A DNA stretch of 64,000 nt from Agrobacterium larrymoorei (GCF_030819275.1 NZ_JAUTBL010000002.1:374501-438500), one strand, 5' to 3'; counted from the first letter of the stretch, positions 8,651 to 18,849 are shown. Program-made: numbers and translations. Notes: a model not told the origin generated them from the sequence alone.

Positions 8651-9385
8651 GTGCTGAGCCGACTTGCCTTGAGCGAAAGATTGTCCACCGGCTTTGAATG
8701 CTTTGGTGCCGAAACCGCCGTGAACGGCGTTGCGGCGCTGTGCGATCCGCTGGGCGGGCTTTACATGCCGGATTTGTCGCTGCTTGTCGTCTCCGACCTT
8801 CACCTGGAAAAGGGGGCGGCCTTCGCACGGCGCGGCATGATGCTGCCGCCCTATGACACGATCGCGACCCTGAAAATCCTCGCCTCGCTGATTTCTCGTT
8901 ACGACCCCAAGATCGTCGTCAGCCTTGGCGACAATTTCCATGACCGCAAGGGCTCCGAACATCTGCCACTGCCGTTGCGCGAGATCATCAAGGAGATGGC
9001 AAGAGGCCGCGAATGGATCTGGATCAACGGCAACCATGATCCCGATGGCACTGTCGATCTACCGGGCTCTTCGGTCGATGAGATGTTCTACGCCCACCTC
9101 GTCTTCCGCCATGAGCCGAAGCTGAAGGGTGTGGACACGAAGGGCGAAATCGCCGGACACCTTCATCCGTCCGCGACCGTGCGCCGCCGTGACAAGACGG
9201 TTCGCCGTCCCTGTTTCGCCACCGATGGGGCACGCCTGCTGATGCCTGCCTTCGGTGTCATGAGCGGCGGGCTTGACCTTCGCCACAAGGCCATGCGCGG
9301 CCTGTTCGATCATGCCGATCTTATCGCGCACCTGATGGGACGCGACCGCATTTATTCGGTTCGGTTCGGAAGCCTGCTGGGATAA
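8651..9385 (+). CDS. pdeM: Ligase-associated DNA damage response endonuclease PdeM
   Basis: A 244-residue metallophosphoesterase. All metal-binding motifs are visible in order: DLHLEKG, GDNFHDR, GNHD and GHLHP. That set, the length and the position behind an Lhr-like helicase identify PdeM, the nuclease partner in the ligase-associated repair module. GTG 8651 is the only well-placed start. The gene is separated from the helicase by 82 bases and is probably co-transcribed. It converges on the TIGR02186 gene with only seven bases between stops. Confidence 0.9.
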   Translation: MLSRLALSERLSTGFECFGAETAVNGVAALCDPLGGLYMPDLSLLVVSDLHLEKGAAFARRGMMLPPYDTIATLKILASLISRYDPKIVVSLGDNFHDRKGSEHLPLPLREIIKEMARGREWIWINGNHDPDGTVDLPGSSVDEMFYAHLVFRHEPKLKGVDTKGEIAGHLHPSATVRRRDKTVRRPCFATDGARLLMPAFGVMSGGLDLRHKAMRGLFDHADLIAHLMGRDRIYSVRFGSLLG

Positions 9386-9392
9386 GGGGCAA

Positions 9393-10214
9393 TCAGTCCC
9401 TGCGGAACAACAGGCTCGCGCCCCAGCCGGTGATTACCGCCGTCAGCACACAGAGAATACCGTAGACGACCGGTGTCTGGTGCGCGGCATCGGTGATGGC
9501 CTGCTCCATGCCTGTTTTTACCACGCGCAGCTTCAGCTCTCTTTGAGCAACAGGCATGCCACTCTTGAACAGATAGGCCCTTGCCGTGTGGACGCCATTC
9601 GGCACGTTGGCAGGCAGGCGGAGTGTTGCCCAGAAGAGGCCGGTCCGCTCCAGCCGCACGCCAGTCGTGTCGTTACGATAGATACCGCTGGCAAGCTTCA
9701 GACGGCGATAGGCCTCCTGAAAATCATAGACATTGTCCGGCACGCCGGAAAACACCGCGCTGTTCAGTGGAAGATGCTCGACGCCGAGGCCCATCGCCTT
9801 CAACGTGCCGGGAGAGGCGATGTCGTTGATGTTGCGGGTGCTGGCCATGGAATAGGATTCCGGCAGCGGCGCGAAGGTGATGGCGCTGGTATTGATCCAG
9901 ATGCCCGCCACGCGGCTCTTTTTACGCACGGTCGTATATTCGTTCGGGCCCTCCAGCGTGACCACGACGTCGTATTGCCCGATGGCAAGCAGCAACTGGT
10001 CGACGTTGTTGAGCGCGCCGAAGAGGGTGAAATCCGCGCCGCGAAAATCCGAGGCGATCGAAATTTCGGTGGTCGACGCACCGATCTCGATGTTCTCTTG
10101 AAGCGTCCGCGGCTTGCCCTGGGCGTCTGGAGAGACCGCGAGCGGGGGCGTTTGCGCCAGAGCTGCACCGGCGCAGAAAACCACCAACGATGCCAGGAGT
10201 GCAGCGCGCATCAA
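9393..10214 (-). CDS. TIGR02186 family (Alph_Pro_TM) membrane protein
   Basis: A 273-residue protein with a cleavable signal peptide (hydrophobic core then GAALAQ), a large periplasmic domain and one C-terminal transmembrane helix around residues 248-268 followed by RRD. This layout and sequence match the alphaproteobacterial TIGR02186 family, usually found beside a TauE/SafE permease. Here the two genes overlap by four bases, so translation is coupled. A role as accessory subunit for export of sulfite or an organosulfonate is inferred from this pairing only. Confidence 0.85.
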   Translation of the reverse strand: MMRAALLASLVVFCAGAALAQTPPLAVSPDAQGKPRTLQENIEIGASTTEISIASDFRGADFTLFGALNNVDQLLLAIGQYDVVVTLEGPNEYTTVRKKSRVAGIWINTSAITFAPLPESYSMASTRNINDIASPGTLKAMGLGVEHLPLNSAVFSGVPDNVYDFQEAYRRLKLASGIYRNDTTGVRLERTGLFWATLRLPANVPNGVHTARAYLFKSGMPVAQRELKLRVVKTGMEQAITDAAHQTPVVYGILCVLTAVITGWGASLLFRRD

Positions 10215-11137
10215 TAGCCAAGCCCCCCGACCGCGACGGAAAAAAGATCTTCCGGACGCACCACAAGTCCGATGGCAAGGCGGATGCCGACGGCCAGAAC
10301 CAGAAGCGCCAGAAGCGCGCGCAACTGCTCGCCACGCAGCTTCTGGCCGACGCGCACGCCATATTGGGCGCCGATGACACCCGCTAGCATGAGAATGAAG
10401 GCCAGCACGATATCGACGGAATAGTTCGTCGCCGCCTGCACGATGGTGGTATAGGCGGTGACGAAAATGATCTGGAACAGCGATGTGCCGACAACCACAT
10501 TTGTCGGAATGCGCAGGAGATAGATCATCGCCGGCACCATGATGAAGCCGCCGCCGACACCCATGACGGAGGTGAGGATGCCAATCGCGAAGCCAAGCGC
10601 GATGATCGGAATGACGCTGAGATAGAGCTTCGACTTCTTGAAGCGCATCTTCAACGGCAGGCGATGCACCCAGTTATGGTGACCGGGACGACGCAGCGGA
10701 ATGGTTTCATTGCGCGCTGTGCGGCGGATGGCGGAAATACTTTCCTTCAACATCAATCCGCCGACAGTCGACAGCAGAACGACGTATAGAAGCGAAATGA
10801 TCAGGTCAAGCTGGCCGATGCTGCGCAACAGGGTGAAGAGCCACACACCGACGGTCGCCCCGCATAAGCCGCCGATCAAAAGCATGAAGCCCAGCTTCAC
10901 ATCCAGCGTGCCACGGCGGAAATGGGTAATCGAGCCGGACACCGAAGAGGCGACGACCTGGTTTGCGCCGGTGGCAACGGCCACGACGGGCGGGATGTTG
11001 TAGAAGATCAGGAGCGGGGTGATGAGGAAACCGCCGCCCACGCCGAACATGCCCGAAAGAAAACCGACAGCCGCGCCCATGCCGAGGATGATGAAGACAT
11101 TCACCGACAATTCCGCAATGGGCAGATAGACAGTCAC
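10211..11137 (-). CDS. TauE/SafE family sulfite/organosulfonate exporter
   Basis: A 308-residue polytopic permease with the repeated TauE signature: GMFGVGGGFLITPLL in the first half and SVMGVGGGFIMVPAM in the second. The family exports sulfite, sulfoacetate or related anions. I place the start at GTG 11137 (VTVYLPIAELSV) because the 22 extra residues of the longer frame look unlike protein and relatives begin here; this is not certain. It is co-transcribed with the TIGR02186 gene. The long cytoplasmic loop between halves, rich in basic residues, is normal for alphaproteobacterial members. Confidence 0.9.
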   Translation of the reverse strand: MTVYLPIAELSVNVFIILGMGAAVGFLSGMFGVGGGFLITPLLIFYNIPPVVAVATGANQVVASSVSGSITHFRRGTLDVKLGFMLLIGGLCGATVGVWLFTLLRSIGQLDLIISLLYVVLLSTVGGLMLKESISAIRRTARNETIPLRRPGHHNWVHRLPLKMRFKKSKLYLSVIPIIALGFAIGILTSVMGVGGGFIMVPAMIYLLRIPTNVVVGTSLFQIIFVTAYTTIVQAATNYSVDIVLAFILMLAGVIGAQYGVRVGQKLRGEQLRALLALLVLAVGIRLAIGLVVRPEDLFSVAVGGLGY

Positions 11138-11306
11138 AATCGGACCTCGGGCAATGGTTCCGGGCGCCCGGCCCGCACGAAGCTTAACCGTCCGCCAATT
11201 CAAAACTCTGTCTGAAAGAAGGCTTTAGGCCTCTTCTTCGTCATGCCCGGCAGGGCAGAACGTGTCAATCATTCAACGGCAAATACGTTGATAATTTGAA
11301 AAGAAG

Positions 11307-11340
11307 AAGGGCCGGAGCGACAATGTCGTCCCGGCCCTTT
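11307..11340 (-). terminator. Hairpin terminator after podJ
   Basis: Arms AAGGGCCGG and CCGGCCCTT are exact complements with a small inner stem (GAC/GTC). The hairpin lies 23 bases beyond the podJ stop and is followed on the minus strand by a T-rich stretch, fitting a Rho-independent terminator. Confidence 0.75.
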
Positions 11341-11362
11341 AACATTTCTGTTTTTCGCTCAA

Positions 11363-14300
11363 TTACTTATTGCGGGCGAGAAGCGCCGTCACCAGCTCGT
11401 CGGTAATGCGACCGTCCGGAGTCTGACCCACGGATTTCTGGAATTCCCGAATGGCGGCGACCGTGGTCTTGCCAAGCTTGCCGTCCGGCGTACCAGCCTT
11501 GAAGCCGTTATTGTTGAGGATGGCCTGAATGTTGCGGATCGCCTTTTGCATGTCGACGGAGGAGGTCTTCACGCCGCCGGCATTGGTCCACTCATCGGGA
11601 AGGTTCACCGAGTTGGCGTCTTCATTGAGCGGCGTCACTTTCCAGGCGTCGACCTTGGCCTTGGCGCTGGCAAGCTGCTCGGGCTTCATCGCCTTTGCCA
11701 CGTCGTCACGCTTCTGGGCCGCATCGGCATCGCCATCGCGTGCGGCAATGGCAAACCACTTATAGGACTCTTCCAGGCTCTGCTGAACGCCGCTGCCGCG
11801 CGCGTAGAGGATCGCGAGGTTGAACTGGCTATCGCGAACGCCGAGTTCGGAGGCCTTGATGAACCAGTCCGCCGCCGCCTTGTAATCCGGCTGGCCAGCG
11901 GCATCAGAGGTCAAGAGAACGGCGAGGTTGTGCATCGCGCCGGCGTTACCCTGGCTTGCAGCCATTTCGTAATAGCGTTTGGCTTCCGGCAGATTGCGTT
12001 CGACGCCATTTGCCTTTTCATACATGTTGCCGAGACGATATTGCGCCGGTGCGAAACCGCGGTCTGCCGAAAGCTTGTACCATTTCGCCGCCTCTGCACG
12101 GTCGGCCTGGACGCCAACGCCATCTGTATAGCGTGCGGCGATTTCAAAGAGCGCCAGCGCGTCGCCTTTGCCCGCTGCCTCTGCCAGAGAGGCGGGCGTG
12201 ATGGCAGCCGGAATGGCGATGGCCGGTTCGGCCTGTGGCGCGGCGGTATCGGGTTGGCTCGTATAGGTGCTGCCCATATCGGTCTGCGGTGTCGCACTCG
12301 GCTGAAGCCGCTCCGCCACGCCCAGTTCGGCGCGGGGTGCTGCGACATTGATGGCAGGCGCTTCTTGCGGCAGAGGTGCGCCGCCAATCGGCCGCGTGTC
12401 GATCAAATGACCCTGTCTATCGGCATCGCTCTGCATCCGGTCGGCTTCCGCCTGAGCGGTCTCGTCAACCGGGGCGGTTGAGGGCTCCGTAACGGGTTGG
12501 TCGGCCACTCCCGGAATGGCAGACGATGCAATGCCGGACTGAGCGTCGACCGCGCTTGTCGTCAGCCGTTGAGCGGGAGGTGCATCGGAACCGACAAGTG
12601 ATTTGACCATGGGCATGGCCATCATCGCCAGAAGAATGGCGCCAATGCCAAGCAGAAGTGGGCGACGATAGCGCGCCAGCATAGACGCGCCCTTGGGGCT
12701 GCGACCGCTTTTTGCCGACCCGGAGTTTGGCGCTCTTTCGGGCATGGTTTCAAGTGCGGCGGCCTGGGCGGCGCGACGTGCGGCCGCGATGAAATCGGCG
12801 CGGTTGTCGCCGTCCTTATCGCCAGCGCGTTGAGCGTTCTGGCTGGCGCGAACACGCTCCAGAATCTTCTTCACATCCGGCGCACCGGAGCCTGGCTCCA
12901 GGAGTTCATTTTCATCGTCGGACGAGAGAAAATCGATCGGATCGAGAGCCGGTGCGGGGTTGACGCTGGTGCGCGCGCTTGCTGTGGCAGACCCTTCTCC
13001 CTCGGATCTGGCTGCACCCGATTTGAACCGGCGGGTCAGGCTGGCAAGCAGGCCCTGCTTTTCTTCGGCAACAGGTTTTGCCGCTGCGGGAGGCGCAAAG
13101 GTGGTAGCAGTATCCCCATCGTAGGAAGATGTCGCGGTCGCAGCTGCCAGCGAGGAGAGACTTTCTTCCGAGAAGCTGGCGAATGGCATCGGATGGTTCG
13201 ATGAGGCCGGATGCTCTTGCTCATAGGCAGGCTCAGAGCCACGGCGATCATCCAGCGCGTCCAGGCGGCTTGCAATCTGCAGCAGGGTTTCGTGCAGCGC
13301 CTCGAAAGTGCGGTGGGTGCGTTCATCGGTATTGCGGCTCAGGCCTTCGAGTTTGCGAAGGTCGTTCGCCAGCTCCGAGAGCAACACCATGTCCGCGGGG
13401 CTCGCGGTCTGCGCCAGGTTGTTGCGCGTGTGCGCCTCCAGCACGGCTTCCGCTGCCTGTCGTGCGGCCTCGATGATATATTCGTCATTGGACGCCATAT
13501 AGTCTTCGATCGCGCTCATCCGCGCATCGAGCTCCGGCGGCATGCCCATCGGCTGAGCGTGGCTCTGCTCGTTCAGCATCGAGGACAGATTGGCGATGTG
13601 GCTTTCGAGGCTCGCCAACGCACCCGGATCCGTGTCGCGAGAGCGAGAGGTCTCGTCGAGCTTGGCGGCGATCTTGCCGAGACGGTCTTCAAGGCGAAGT
13701 AAGGCAGAATCATAGGCTGCGGTTTTGCCGGATACCGGTCGCGTCTCGATATCGTCGATGCGGCGAGCAATCTTGTCCAGCCGCTCCGCCAGCTTGTCAT
13801 TCACAGCGCCATTGTCGAGCAGATCGATCTTCTTGGAAATGTCGATGAGGAACGACGTCAGTTCGGGCTGCGTCGATGCGCGCTTGGATTGCTCCAGATA
13901 GGCGGAGAGTTGGTCGAGTTGCTCGGTGAGCTTCGAGATGTGGCGATCCGATGACAGCTCCTCAATGCGGTTTGCCAGCGCATCGAGACGGCCCGTCAGC
14001 GCGTCGGACGGCTTGTCCTTCTCAGCGCTCATATCCTTCAACTGGTCGAGCTGACGCGCCAGGCCGTTCAGGCGGTTCTCAAGTCGTTCGGCCAGTGCGC
14101 CATCGGCAGAGTGCTGAGCGCGCGTGGACGTGGCGGCAATCGCGCGGCTGATCTCATCCAGACGCTGGTCGAGACCGGAGAAATGTTCGGTGAGGACATT
14201 CTCGTTCGGCTGAATGCGGCGGCCCAGCTGCTCGACAAAGCCCGCCATGGTGATGAGCTTGTCTTCCAGCGCGCGGATGGCCGGGCTGTTATTGGCATTG

Positions 14301-15181
14301 CCAAGGTCACTCTTGATGTCGTCAAGCCGATAGGCAAGCGCGACGATCTCTTCTTTCAGCGCTGTCTGGTCGAAGCCGCGCAGCGTGTCTTCGACCTCGT
14401 CCCAGCGACGCTCCATCTTGTGCATGCTGTCTTGGCGAGCCATCTGCTCCACCAGCGAGCGTAGCTCTTCGACCTCAGAGCGCAGTGCCTGGGAATCCGG
14501 TCCGGACGTCGCGCTGAGGCGGTCGATGCTTGCGGCAAGACGGGCAACGTCTTCGCGAATATCCTCGGCGAAATCCTGGTTTTCGGCAAAGGAGCGGATG
14601 TTGCGCAATTCGCTGCGAACACCCTGCATCTCGCGGGCAACGCCTTCGGAGAGTTCGTTTTTCAATTCCTGTCGCAGGTTGACGAGTGCTTCGGCCACTT
14701 CGCGCAATGCTGCATCGCCCTGAGAGGCTTGCGCAGGGGCGGCTGGTGCTGCGCGTAATGGGCGGCTGCGCTCGACACGCGATGCTTCGACCGGTGCTGC
14801 CGGCCGCGCGCGATAGGCCGGAATGGCGGTGGAGGCACGGTAATCCTGCTCGTCGTAACGGCGCGATTCCGGCTGCGCCGTACCGCGAGCAGGCCGCGGA
14901 GCGTCGTAGCCGTCGCGACCCCAACGATCGTCGAGCGCCTGCTGACGGCGTCGGATTTCATCGACGGGGTCGAAGCGGCGCGACTCGGGCTCGCGCTGGG
15001 CACGGGATGGAGCAGGTGCGCGCTCTGGCGGGCGCTCGGCAGGGGGCTCGCGACGGTTTCTTTCCATGGGCCCGCCCAGCAGGTCTTCCAGGCGTGCTTC
15101 CAGGCCTTCAATGGTGCGATTGAGCGCGTCCAGCGACGATCTGTCACTCTGTCCTCGGGAATTCGATCGCAATCCGCTCAT
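11363..15181 (-). CDS. podJ: PodJ-type polar organising/localisation protein
   Basis: This 1272-residue protein organises cell-pole identity and polar growth. In order it has a proline/arginine-rich N-terminus, long coiled coils to about residue 640 (repeated LEDRL, LDELS and LDQL heptads), a single transmembrane helix near 840-860, a proline/alanine-rich periplasmic linker, Sel1/TPR-like repeats from about 1000 to 1150 (A-KWYKLSADRGFAPAQY type), and a C-terminal peptidoglycan-binding domain ending GRITDELVTALLARNK. That architecture matches PodJ of Caulobacter and Agrobacterium, where loss affects division and pole maturation. It is monocistronic, with its own terminator, and is divergent from the beta-oxidation operon. 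Confidence 0.92.
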   Translation of the reverse strand: MSGLRSNSRGQSDRSSLDALNRTIEGLEARLEDLLGGPMERNRREPPAERPPERAPAPSRAQREPESRRFDPVDEIRRRQQALDDRWGRDGYDAPRPARGTAQPESRRYDEQDYRASTAIPAYRARPAAPVEASRVERSRPLRAAPAAPAQASQGDAALREVAEALVNLRQELKNELSEGVAREMQGVRSELRNIRSFAENQDFAEDIREDVARLAASIDRLSATSGPDSQALRSEVEELRSLVEQMARQDSMHKMERRWDEVEDTLRGFDQTALKEEIVALAYRLDDIKSDLGNANNSPAIRALEDKLITMAGFVEQLGRRIQPNENVLTEHFSGLDQRLDEISRAIAATSTRAQHSADGALAERLENRLNGLARQLDQLKDMSAEKDKPSDALTGRLDALANRIEELSSDRHISKLTEQLDQLSAYLEQSKRASTQPELTSFLIDISKKIDLLDNGAVNDKLAERLDKIARRIDDIETRPVSGKTAAYDSALLRLEDRLGKIAAKLDETSRSRDTDPGALASLESHIANLSSMLNEQSHAQPMGMPPELDARMSAIEDYMASNDEYIIEAARQAAEAVLEAHTRNNLAQTASPADMVLLSELANDLRKLEGLSRNTDERTHRTFEALHETLLQIASRLDALDDRRGSEPAYEQEHPASSNHPMPFASFSEESLSSLAAATATSSYDGDTATTFAPPAAAKPVAEEKQGLLASLTRRFKSGAARSEGEGSATASARTSVNPAPALDPIDFLSSDDENELLEPGSGAPDVKKILERVRASQNAQRAGDKDGDNRADFIAAARRAAQAAALETMPERAPNSGSAKSGRSPKGASMLARYRRPLLLGIGAILLAMMAMPMVKSLVGSDAPPAQRLTTSAVDAQSGIASSAIPGVADQPVTEPSTAPVDETAQAEADRMQSDADRQGHLIDTRPIGGAPLPQEAPAINVAAPRAELGVAERLQPSATPQTDMGSTYTSQPDTAAPQAEPAIAIPAAITPASLAEAAGKGDALALFEIAARYTDGVGVQADRAEAAKWYKLSADRGFAPAQYRLGNMYEKANGVERNLPEAKRYYEMAASQGNAGAMHNLAVLLTSDAAGQPDYKAAADWFIKASELGVRDSQFNLAILYARGSGVQQSLEESYKWFAIAARDGDADAAQKRDDVAKAMKPEQLASAKAKVDAWKVTPLNEDANSVNLPDEWTNAGGVKTSSVDMQKAIRNIQAILNNNGFKAGTPDGKLGKTTVAAIREFQKSVGQTPDGRITDELVTALLARNK

Positions 15182-15520
15182 CTTCCTGCTCGCTTCGTCT
15201 TTGCCGTTTTACCTGTCCACCGACTGGAGAGGGGTATGCCGTTCGTCCTCGCTGGAACTGCGTCGTTTCCGAAGCACTTCCTTAAAACAGGACAATTGCC
15301 TATCTATGGTTAATTAAAAGTTAATTAGAATTTACTGCTTTAATACTTTCTTTATGGCTCCGAGGGGCGGAACTTAGTCAAAGTTGCAACATGTTGTTGC
15401 GAGTCGAGACGATGGGAAAAATCTCGCCAAAGACATTTGACGTTTACGCGCACGTCAAATATTGTGAGGTCATCTTGAGGCCGGATAAGGTCCGGCGAAC
15501 GATGCGGAGGAACATCGGTA
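15182..15520. other. Divergent intergenic region, podJ / beta-oxidation operon
   Basis: There is no gene in these 339 bases. The podJ side is AT-rich (runs such as TTAATTAAAAGTTAATTAG near 15310-15330). A short inverted repeat GCAACA-TGT-TGTTGC sits near 15387. The operon side holds the promoter-overlapping palindrome listed separately. Confidence 0.7.
15435..15465 (+). promoter_or_regulatory. Promoter with embedded 9+8+9 palindrome before the acyl-CoA dehydrogenase gene
   Basis: ATTTGACGT (15435-15443) and ACGTCAAAT (15452-15460) are exact reverse complements eight bases apart. A sigma-70-like TTGACG (15437-15442) and TATTGT (15460-15465) are exactly 17 bases apart, so the palindrome fills the promoter spacer. 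This geometry is typical of MerR-type control. From memory it also resembles sites of LiuR, the MerR-family regulator of acyl-CoA catabolism. Confidence 0.6.
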
Positions 15521-17314
15521 ATGCCTGTGTACAAGGCCCCTGTCAAAGACACTCTTTTTATTCTGAACGACGTTCTGGGTCTGGAGCGCTACAACAACCT
15601 GCCCGGTTTCGAAGACGCAACGCCCGACATGATCGAGGCGATTACCGGCGAGGCTGCGAAGCTTGCCGAAGAACAGCTTTTCCCGCTGAACCTTTCCGGC
15701 GACCAGCAGGGCTGCAAGCGTGCCGAAGACGGCTCGGTTTCCGTGCCGGACGGTTTCAAACAGGCCTATGATGCTTATTGCGAAGGCGGCTGGAGCGGTC
15801 TTGCCGTGCCGGTCGAGTTCGGCGGGCAGGGACTTCCCTACACGCTGCACGCCGCCGTCGGCGAATTCATGTCGTCCGCCAACCTGTCCCTGATGATGTA
15901 TCCAGGCCTGACGCAGGGCGCGATCGCCGCGATCCTCGTGCACGGTACGGATGAGCAGAAGCAGACCTATCTGCCCAACATGGTGGCTGGCACGTGGTCC
16001 GGCACCATGAACCTGACCGAGCCCCATTGCGGCACCGATCTCGGCCTTTTGCGCACCAAGGCGGTTCCGCAGGGTGACGGCACCTACAAGATATCCGGCC
16101 AGAAAATCTTCATCTCCGCCGGCGAACATTCGATGACAGACAATATCGTGCATCTGGTACTCGCCCGTATCGAAGGGGCACCTGAAGGTACCAAGGGCAT
16201 TTCGCTCTTCATCGTGCCGAAGTTCCTGGTCAATGCCGATGGCTCGCTTAGCGAGCGCAATGGCGTCGTCTGTGGTGCGATTGAGCACAAGATGGGCATC
16301 CACGGCAACGCCACCTGCGTCATGAATTATGACGACGCGACCGGCTTCCTCATCGGTGCGGAGAACAAGGGCCTCTCGGCCATGTTTGTGATGATGAACG
16401 AGGCGCGCCTCGGCGTCGGTCTTCAGGGTCTCTCGATTGGCGAGATTGCCTACCAGAACGCTGCAAACTATGCCCGCGATCGCATCCAGGGCCGCTCGCT
16501 CTCCGGTGCCAAGCACCCGGACAAGAAGGCGGACCCGATCATCGTCCACCCCGACATTCGTCGGTCGCTGATGACGATCCGCGCTTATAACGAAGCCGGC
16601 CGCGCCTTCCTTCTATGGACCGCGTTGCAATCGGACATTGCACATCGTTCGACCAATGAAGCGGAGCGACAGGCGGCGGATGACCTGCTCGGCCTCGTCA
16701 CCCCGATCGTCAAGGGTGTGCTGACCGACAAGGGCTTCGACCACGCGGTTGCTGCCCAGCAGGTCTATGGCGGTCATGGCTATATCGAAGAATGGGGCAT
16801 GAGCCAGTATGTGCGCGATGCCCGTATCACCATGATTTACGAGGGTGCCAACGGCATCCAGGCGCTCGATCTGGTTGGGCGCAAGCTCGGCCTCAATGGT
16901 GGCCGCGCCGTCATGGCGCTCTTCAAGGAGATCGGCGATTTCTGCGAGGAGAACCGCGCGGACGAAAATCTGGTCGTCTACACCAAGGGCCTGAAGAAGG
17001 GCTTGAACGATCTGCAGGCTGCAACCATGTGGTTCATGCAGAATGCCATGGCAAAGCCCGACAATGCCGGTGCAGGCTCCACCGACTACATGCACCTCTT
17101 CGGTCTGGTGGTCCTCGGTTACATGCATGCCCGTATGGCCAAGGCAGCGCAAGCTTCGCTGGCGTCCGGTTCTTCCGACGAGGAATTCCTGAAGGCAAAG
17201 CTCGTCACCGCGCGCTTCTTCATGGAGCGGTTGATGCCGGAAACCGTGCTGCGCAAGACCCGCATCGAAGCTGGCAGCGACACGATGATGGAACTTGCTG
17301 CCGAAGCGTTCTGA
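15521..17314 (+). CDS. Acyl-CoA dehydrogenase (long form with C-terminal extension)
   Basis: A 597-residue flavoprotein oxidising acyl-CoA to enoyl-CoA. It has the extra N-terminal segment ([18 protein letters not shown]) and C-terminal helical domain of the ~600-residue subfamily. Visible motifs are the FAD/substrate loop [21 protein letters not shown], and the catalytic base region IYEGANGIQ near residue 440. The subfamily includes DmdC-like 3-methylmercaptopropionyl-CoA dehydrogenases, but chain-length specificity cannot be read here. Clustering with thiolase and a FadB/J fusion argues for general fatty-acid beta-oxidation. A GGAGG precedes the ATG. It is the first gene of the operon. Confidence 0.93.
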   Translation: MPVYKAPVKDTLFILNDVLGLERYNNLPGFEDATPDMIEAITGEAAKLAEEQLFPLNLSGDQQGCKRAEDGSVSVPDGFKQAYDAYCEGGWSGLAVPVEFGGQGLPYTLHAAVGEFMSSANLSLMMYPGLTQGAIAAILVHGTDEQKQTYLPNMVAGTWSGTMNLTEPHCGTDLGLLRTKAVPQGDGTYKISGQKIFISAGEHSMTDNIVHLVLARIEGAPEGTKGISLFIVPKFLVNADGSLSERNGVVCGAIEHKMGIHGNATCVMNYDDATGFLIGAENKGLSAMFVMMNEARLGVGLQGLSIGEIAYQNAANYARDRIQGRSLSGAKHPDKKADPIIVHPDIRRSLMTIRAYNEAGRAFLLWTALQSDIAHRSTNEAERQAADDLLGLVTPIVKGVLTDKGFDHAVAAQQVYGGHGYIEEWGMSQYVRDARITMIYEGANGIQALDLVGRKLGLNGGRAVMALFKEIGDFCEENRADENLVVYTKGLKKGLNDLQAATMWFMQNAMAKPDNAGAGSTDYMHLFGLVVLGYMHARMAKAAQASLASGSSDEEFLKAKLVTARFFMERLMPETVLRKTRIEAGSDTMMELAAEAF

Positions 17315-17383
17315 GTTGGGCGAGGAGGCCGCATGCGGCCTCCAACAATTTTCAGGCAGTCACCTGCCACAGGGAGATGAGAT

Positions 17384-18592
17384 ATGACCGACGTTTTTAT
17401 TTATGACCACGTCCGCACCCCGCGCGGACGCGGCAAGAAGGATGGCAGCCTGCATGAGGTGCCGTCCGTTCGTCTTGCCGCCAAGACGCTGGAAGCCATC
17501 CGCGACCGCAACGGGCTCGATACGGCGACCGTCGATGACATCATCATGGGCTGTGTCGATCCGGTCATGGATGCCGGTGCCGTAATCCCCAAGGCGGCAG
17601 CGTTTGAAGCTGGCTACTCCACCAAGGCGCCGGGCATGCAGATCTCGCGCTTCTGCGCCTCGGGTCTCGATGCGGTCAACTTCGCCGCTGGCAAGGTCGC
17701 CGCAGGCTCGGACGAGATCGTCATTGCAGGCGGCGTGGAAAGCATGTCACGCGTTGGCATGGGCATGTCGGGCGGTGCCTGGTACATGGACCCGTCGGTC
17801 AATTTCCCCGCCTACTTCATGCCGCAGGGCGTCTCGGCCGATCTGATTGCCACGAAATACGGCTTCTCCCGCGACGACGTGGATGCCTATGCAGTGGAAA
17901 GTCAGAAGCGTGCAGCGCACGCCTGGGAAAACGGCTACTTCAAGAACTCCGTCGTTCCGGTGAAGGACCAGAACGGTATCACCATTCTTGACCGTGACGA
18001 ACATATGCGTCCGGGCACCGACATGCAGGCGCTCGCCTCGCTCAACGCCTCCTTCCAGATGCCGGGTGAAATGGGCGGCTTCGAAGCCGTCGGCATCATG
18101 GCCCATCCAGAAGTGGAGCGGATCAATTATGTCCACCACGCCGGCAACTCCTCGGGCATCGTTGATGGCGCAGCTGCGGTGCTTGTTGGTTCCAAGGCGG
18201 GTGGCGAAAGCATGGGTCTGAAGCCCCGTGCGCGCATCCGGCACTTTGCCAATATCGGCTCCGATCCCGCACTGATGCTGACCGGTCCCGTGGACGTGAC
18301 AGAGAAGCTTCTGAAGAAGACGGGCATGTCGATTGCCGATATCGACCTCTTCGAACTCAACGAAGCCTTTGCCGCAGTCGTTCTGCGCTACATGCAGGCC
18401 TTCGACATCAGCCACGACAAGATGAACGTCAATGGCGGCGCCATCGCCATGGGTCATCCGCTTGGCGCCACCGGCGCCATGATCCTCGGCACCGTTCTCG
18501 ACGAGCTGGAACGCCGCGATCTCAACACCGCGTTGGTCACGCTCTGCATCGGTGCAGGCATGGGCACCGCGACGGTGATCGAGCGGGTTTGA
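17384..18592 (+). CDS. Acetyl-CoA C-acyltransferase (thiolase)
   Basis: A 402-residue thiolase for the last beta-oxidation step. The nucleophilic cysteine is C91 in [11 protein letters not shown]; the second-half motifs [33 protein letters not shown] (catalytic His) and CIGAGMGTA (catalytic Cys) are all intact. It follows the dehydrogenase by 69 bases with a GGGAGATGAG ribosome site. Together with the FadB/J-type protein it supplies a complete cycle from this operon. Whether it prefers long-chain ketoacyl-CoA or acetoacetyl-CoA cannot be decided from sequence alone; the context favours degradation. Confidence 0.94.
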   Translation: MTDVFIYDHVRTPRGRGKKDGSLHEVPSVRLAAKTLEAIRDRNGLDTATVDDIIMGCVDPVMDAGAVIPKAAAFEAGYSTKAPGMQISRFCASGLDAVNFAAGKVAAGSDEIVIAGGVESMSRVGMGMSGGAWYMDPSVNFPAYFMPQGVSADLIATKYGFSRDDVDAYAVESQKRAAHAWENGYFKNSVVPVKDQNGITILDRDEHMRPGTDMQALASLNASFQMPGEMGGFEAVGIMAHPEVERINYVHHAGNSSGIVDGAAAVLVGSKAGGESMGLKPRARIRHFANIGSDPALMLTGPVDVTEKLLKKTGMSIADIDLFELNEAFAAVVLRYMQAFDISHDKMNVNGGAIAMGHPLGATGAMILGTVLDELERRDLNTALVTLCIGAGMGTATVIERV

Positions 18593-18602
18593 GTGACTGG
18601 CC

Positions 18603-18815
18603 ATGAGGCGGGAGGTTTACGAACGACCCAAGAACGAGGTTGAGCAGCAACAGCTTTTGCACAATCTCGGCAAGGACATGGCGCAGGATTACGAGCAATC
18701 GACCCGCGTCCTGACCAAGGAAGACATGAAGACCAGTCGTGCCGAAAGCAGAGGTCTGATCGTCTTTCTCGTTCTTGTGTTTGTCTGCTTCGGCCTCGCC
18801 GTCTGGCTGTACTGA
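18603..18815 (+). CDS. Small single-span membrane protein in the beta-oxidation operon
   Basis: A 70-residue protein with a charged, glutamine-rich N-terminal 48 residues and one strong C-terminal transmembrane helix ([20 protein letters not shown]), giving a tail-anchored topology with the charged part in the cytoplasm. It starts 10 bases after the thiolase stop and ends 34 bases before the FadB/J-type gene, so it is firmly inside the operon. I recognise no family. It might tether beta-oxidation enzymes at the membrane, but that is speculation from position. Confidence 0.75.
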   Translation: MRREVYERPKNEVEQQQLLHNLGKDMAQDYEQSTRVLTKEDMKTSRAESRGLIVFLVLVFVCFGLAVWLY

Positions 18816-18849
18816 CCGAAAAGAGAATTCAGGGAAGAGGAATCCCACA

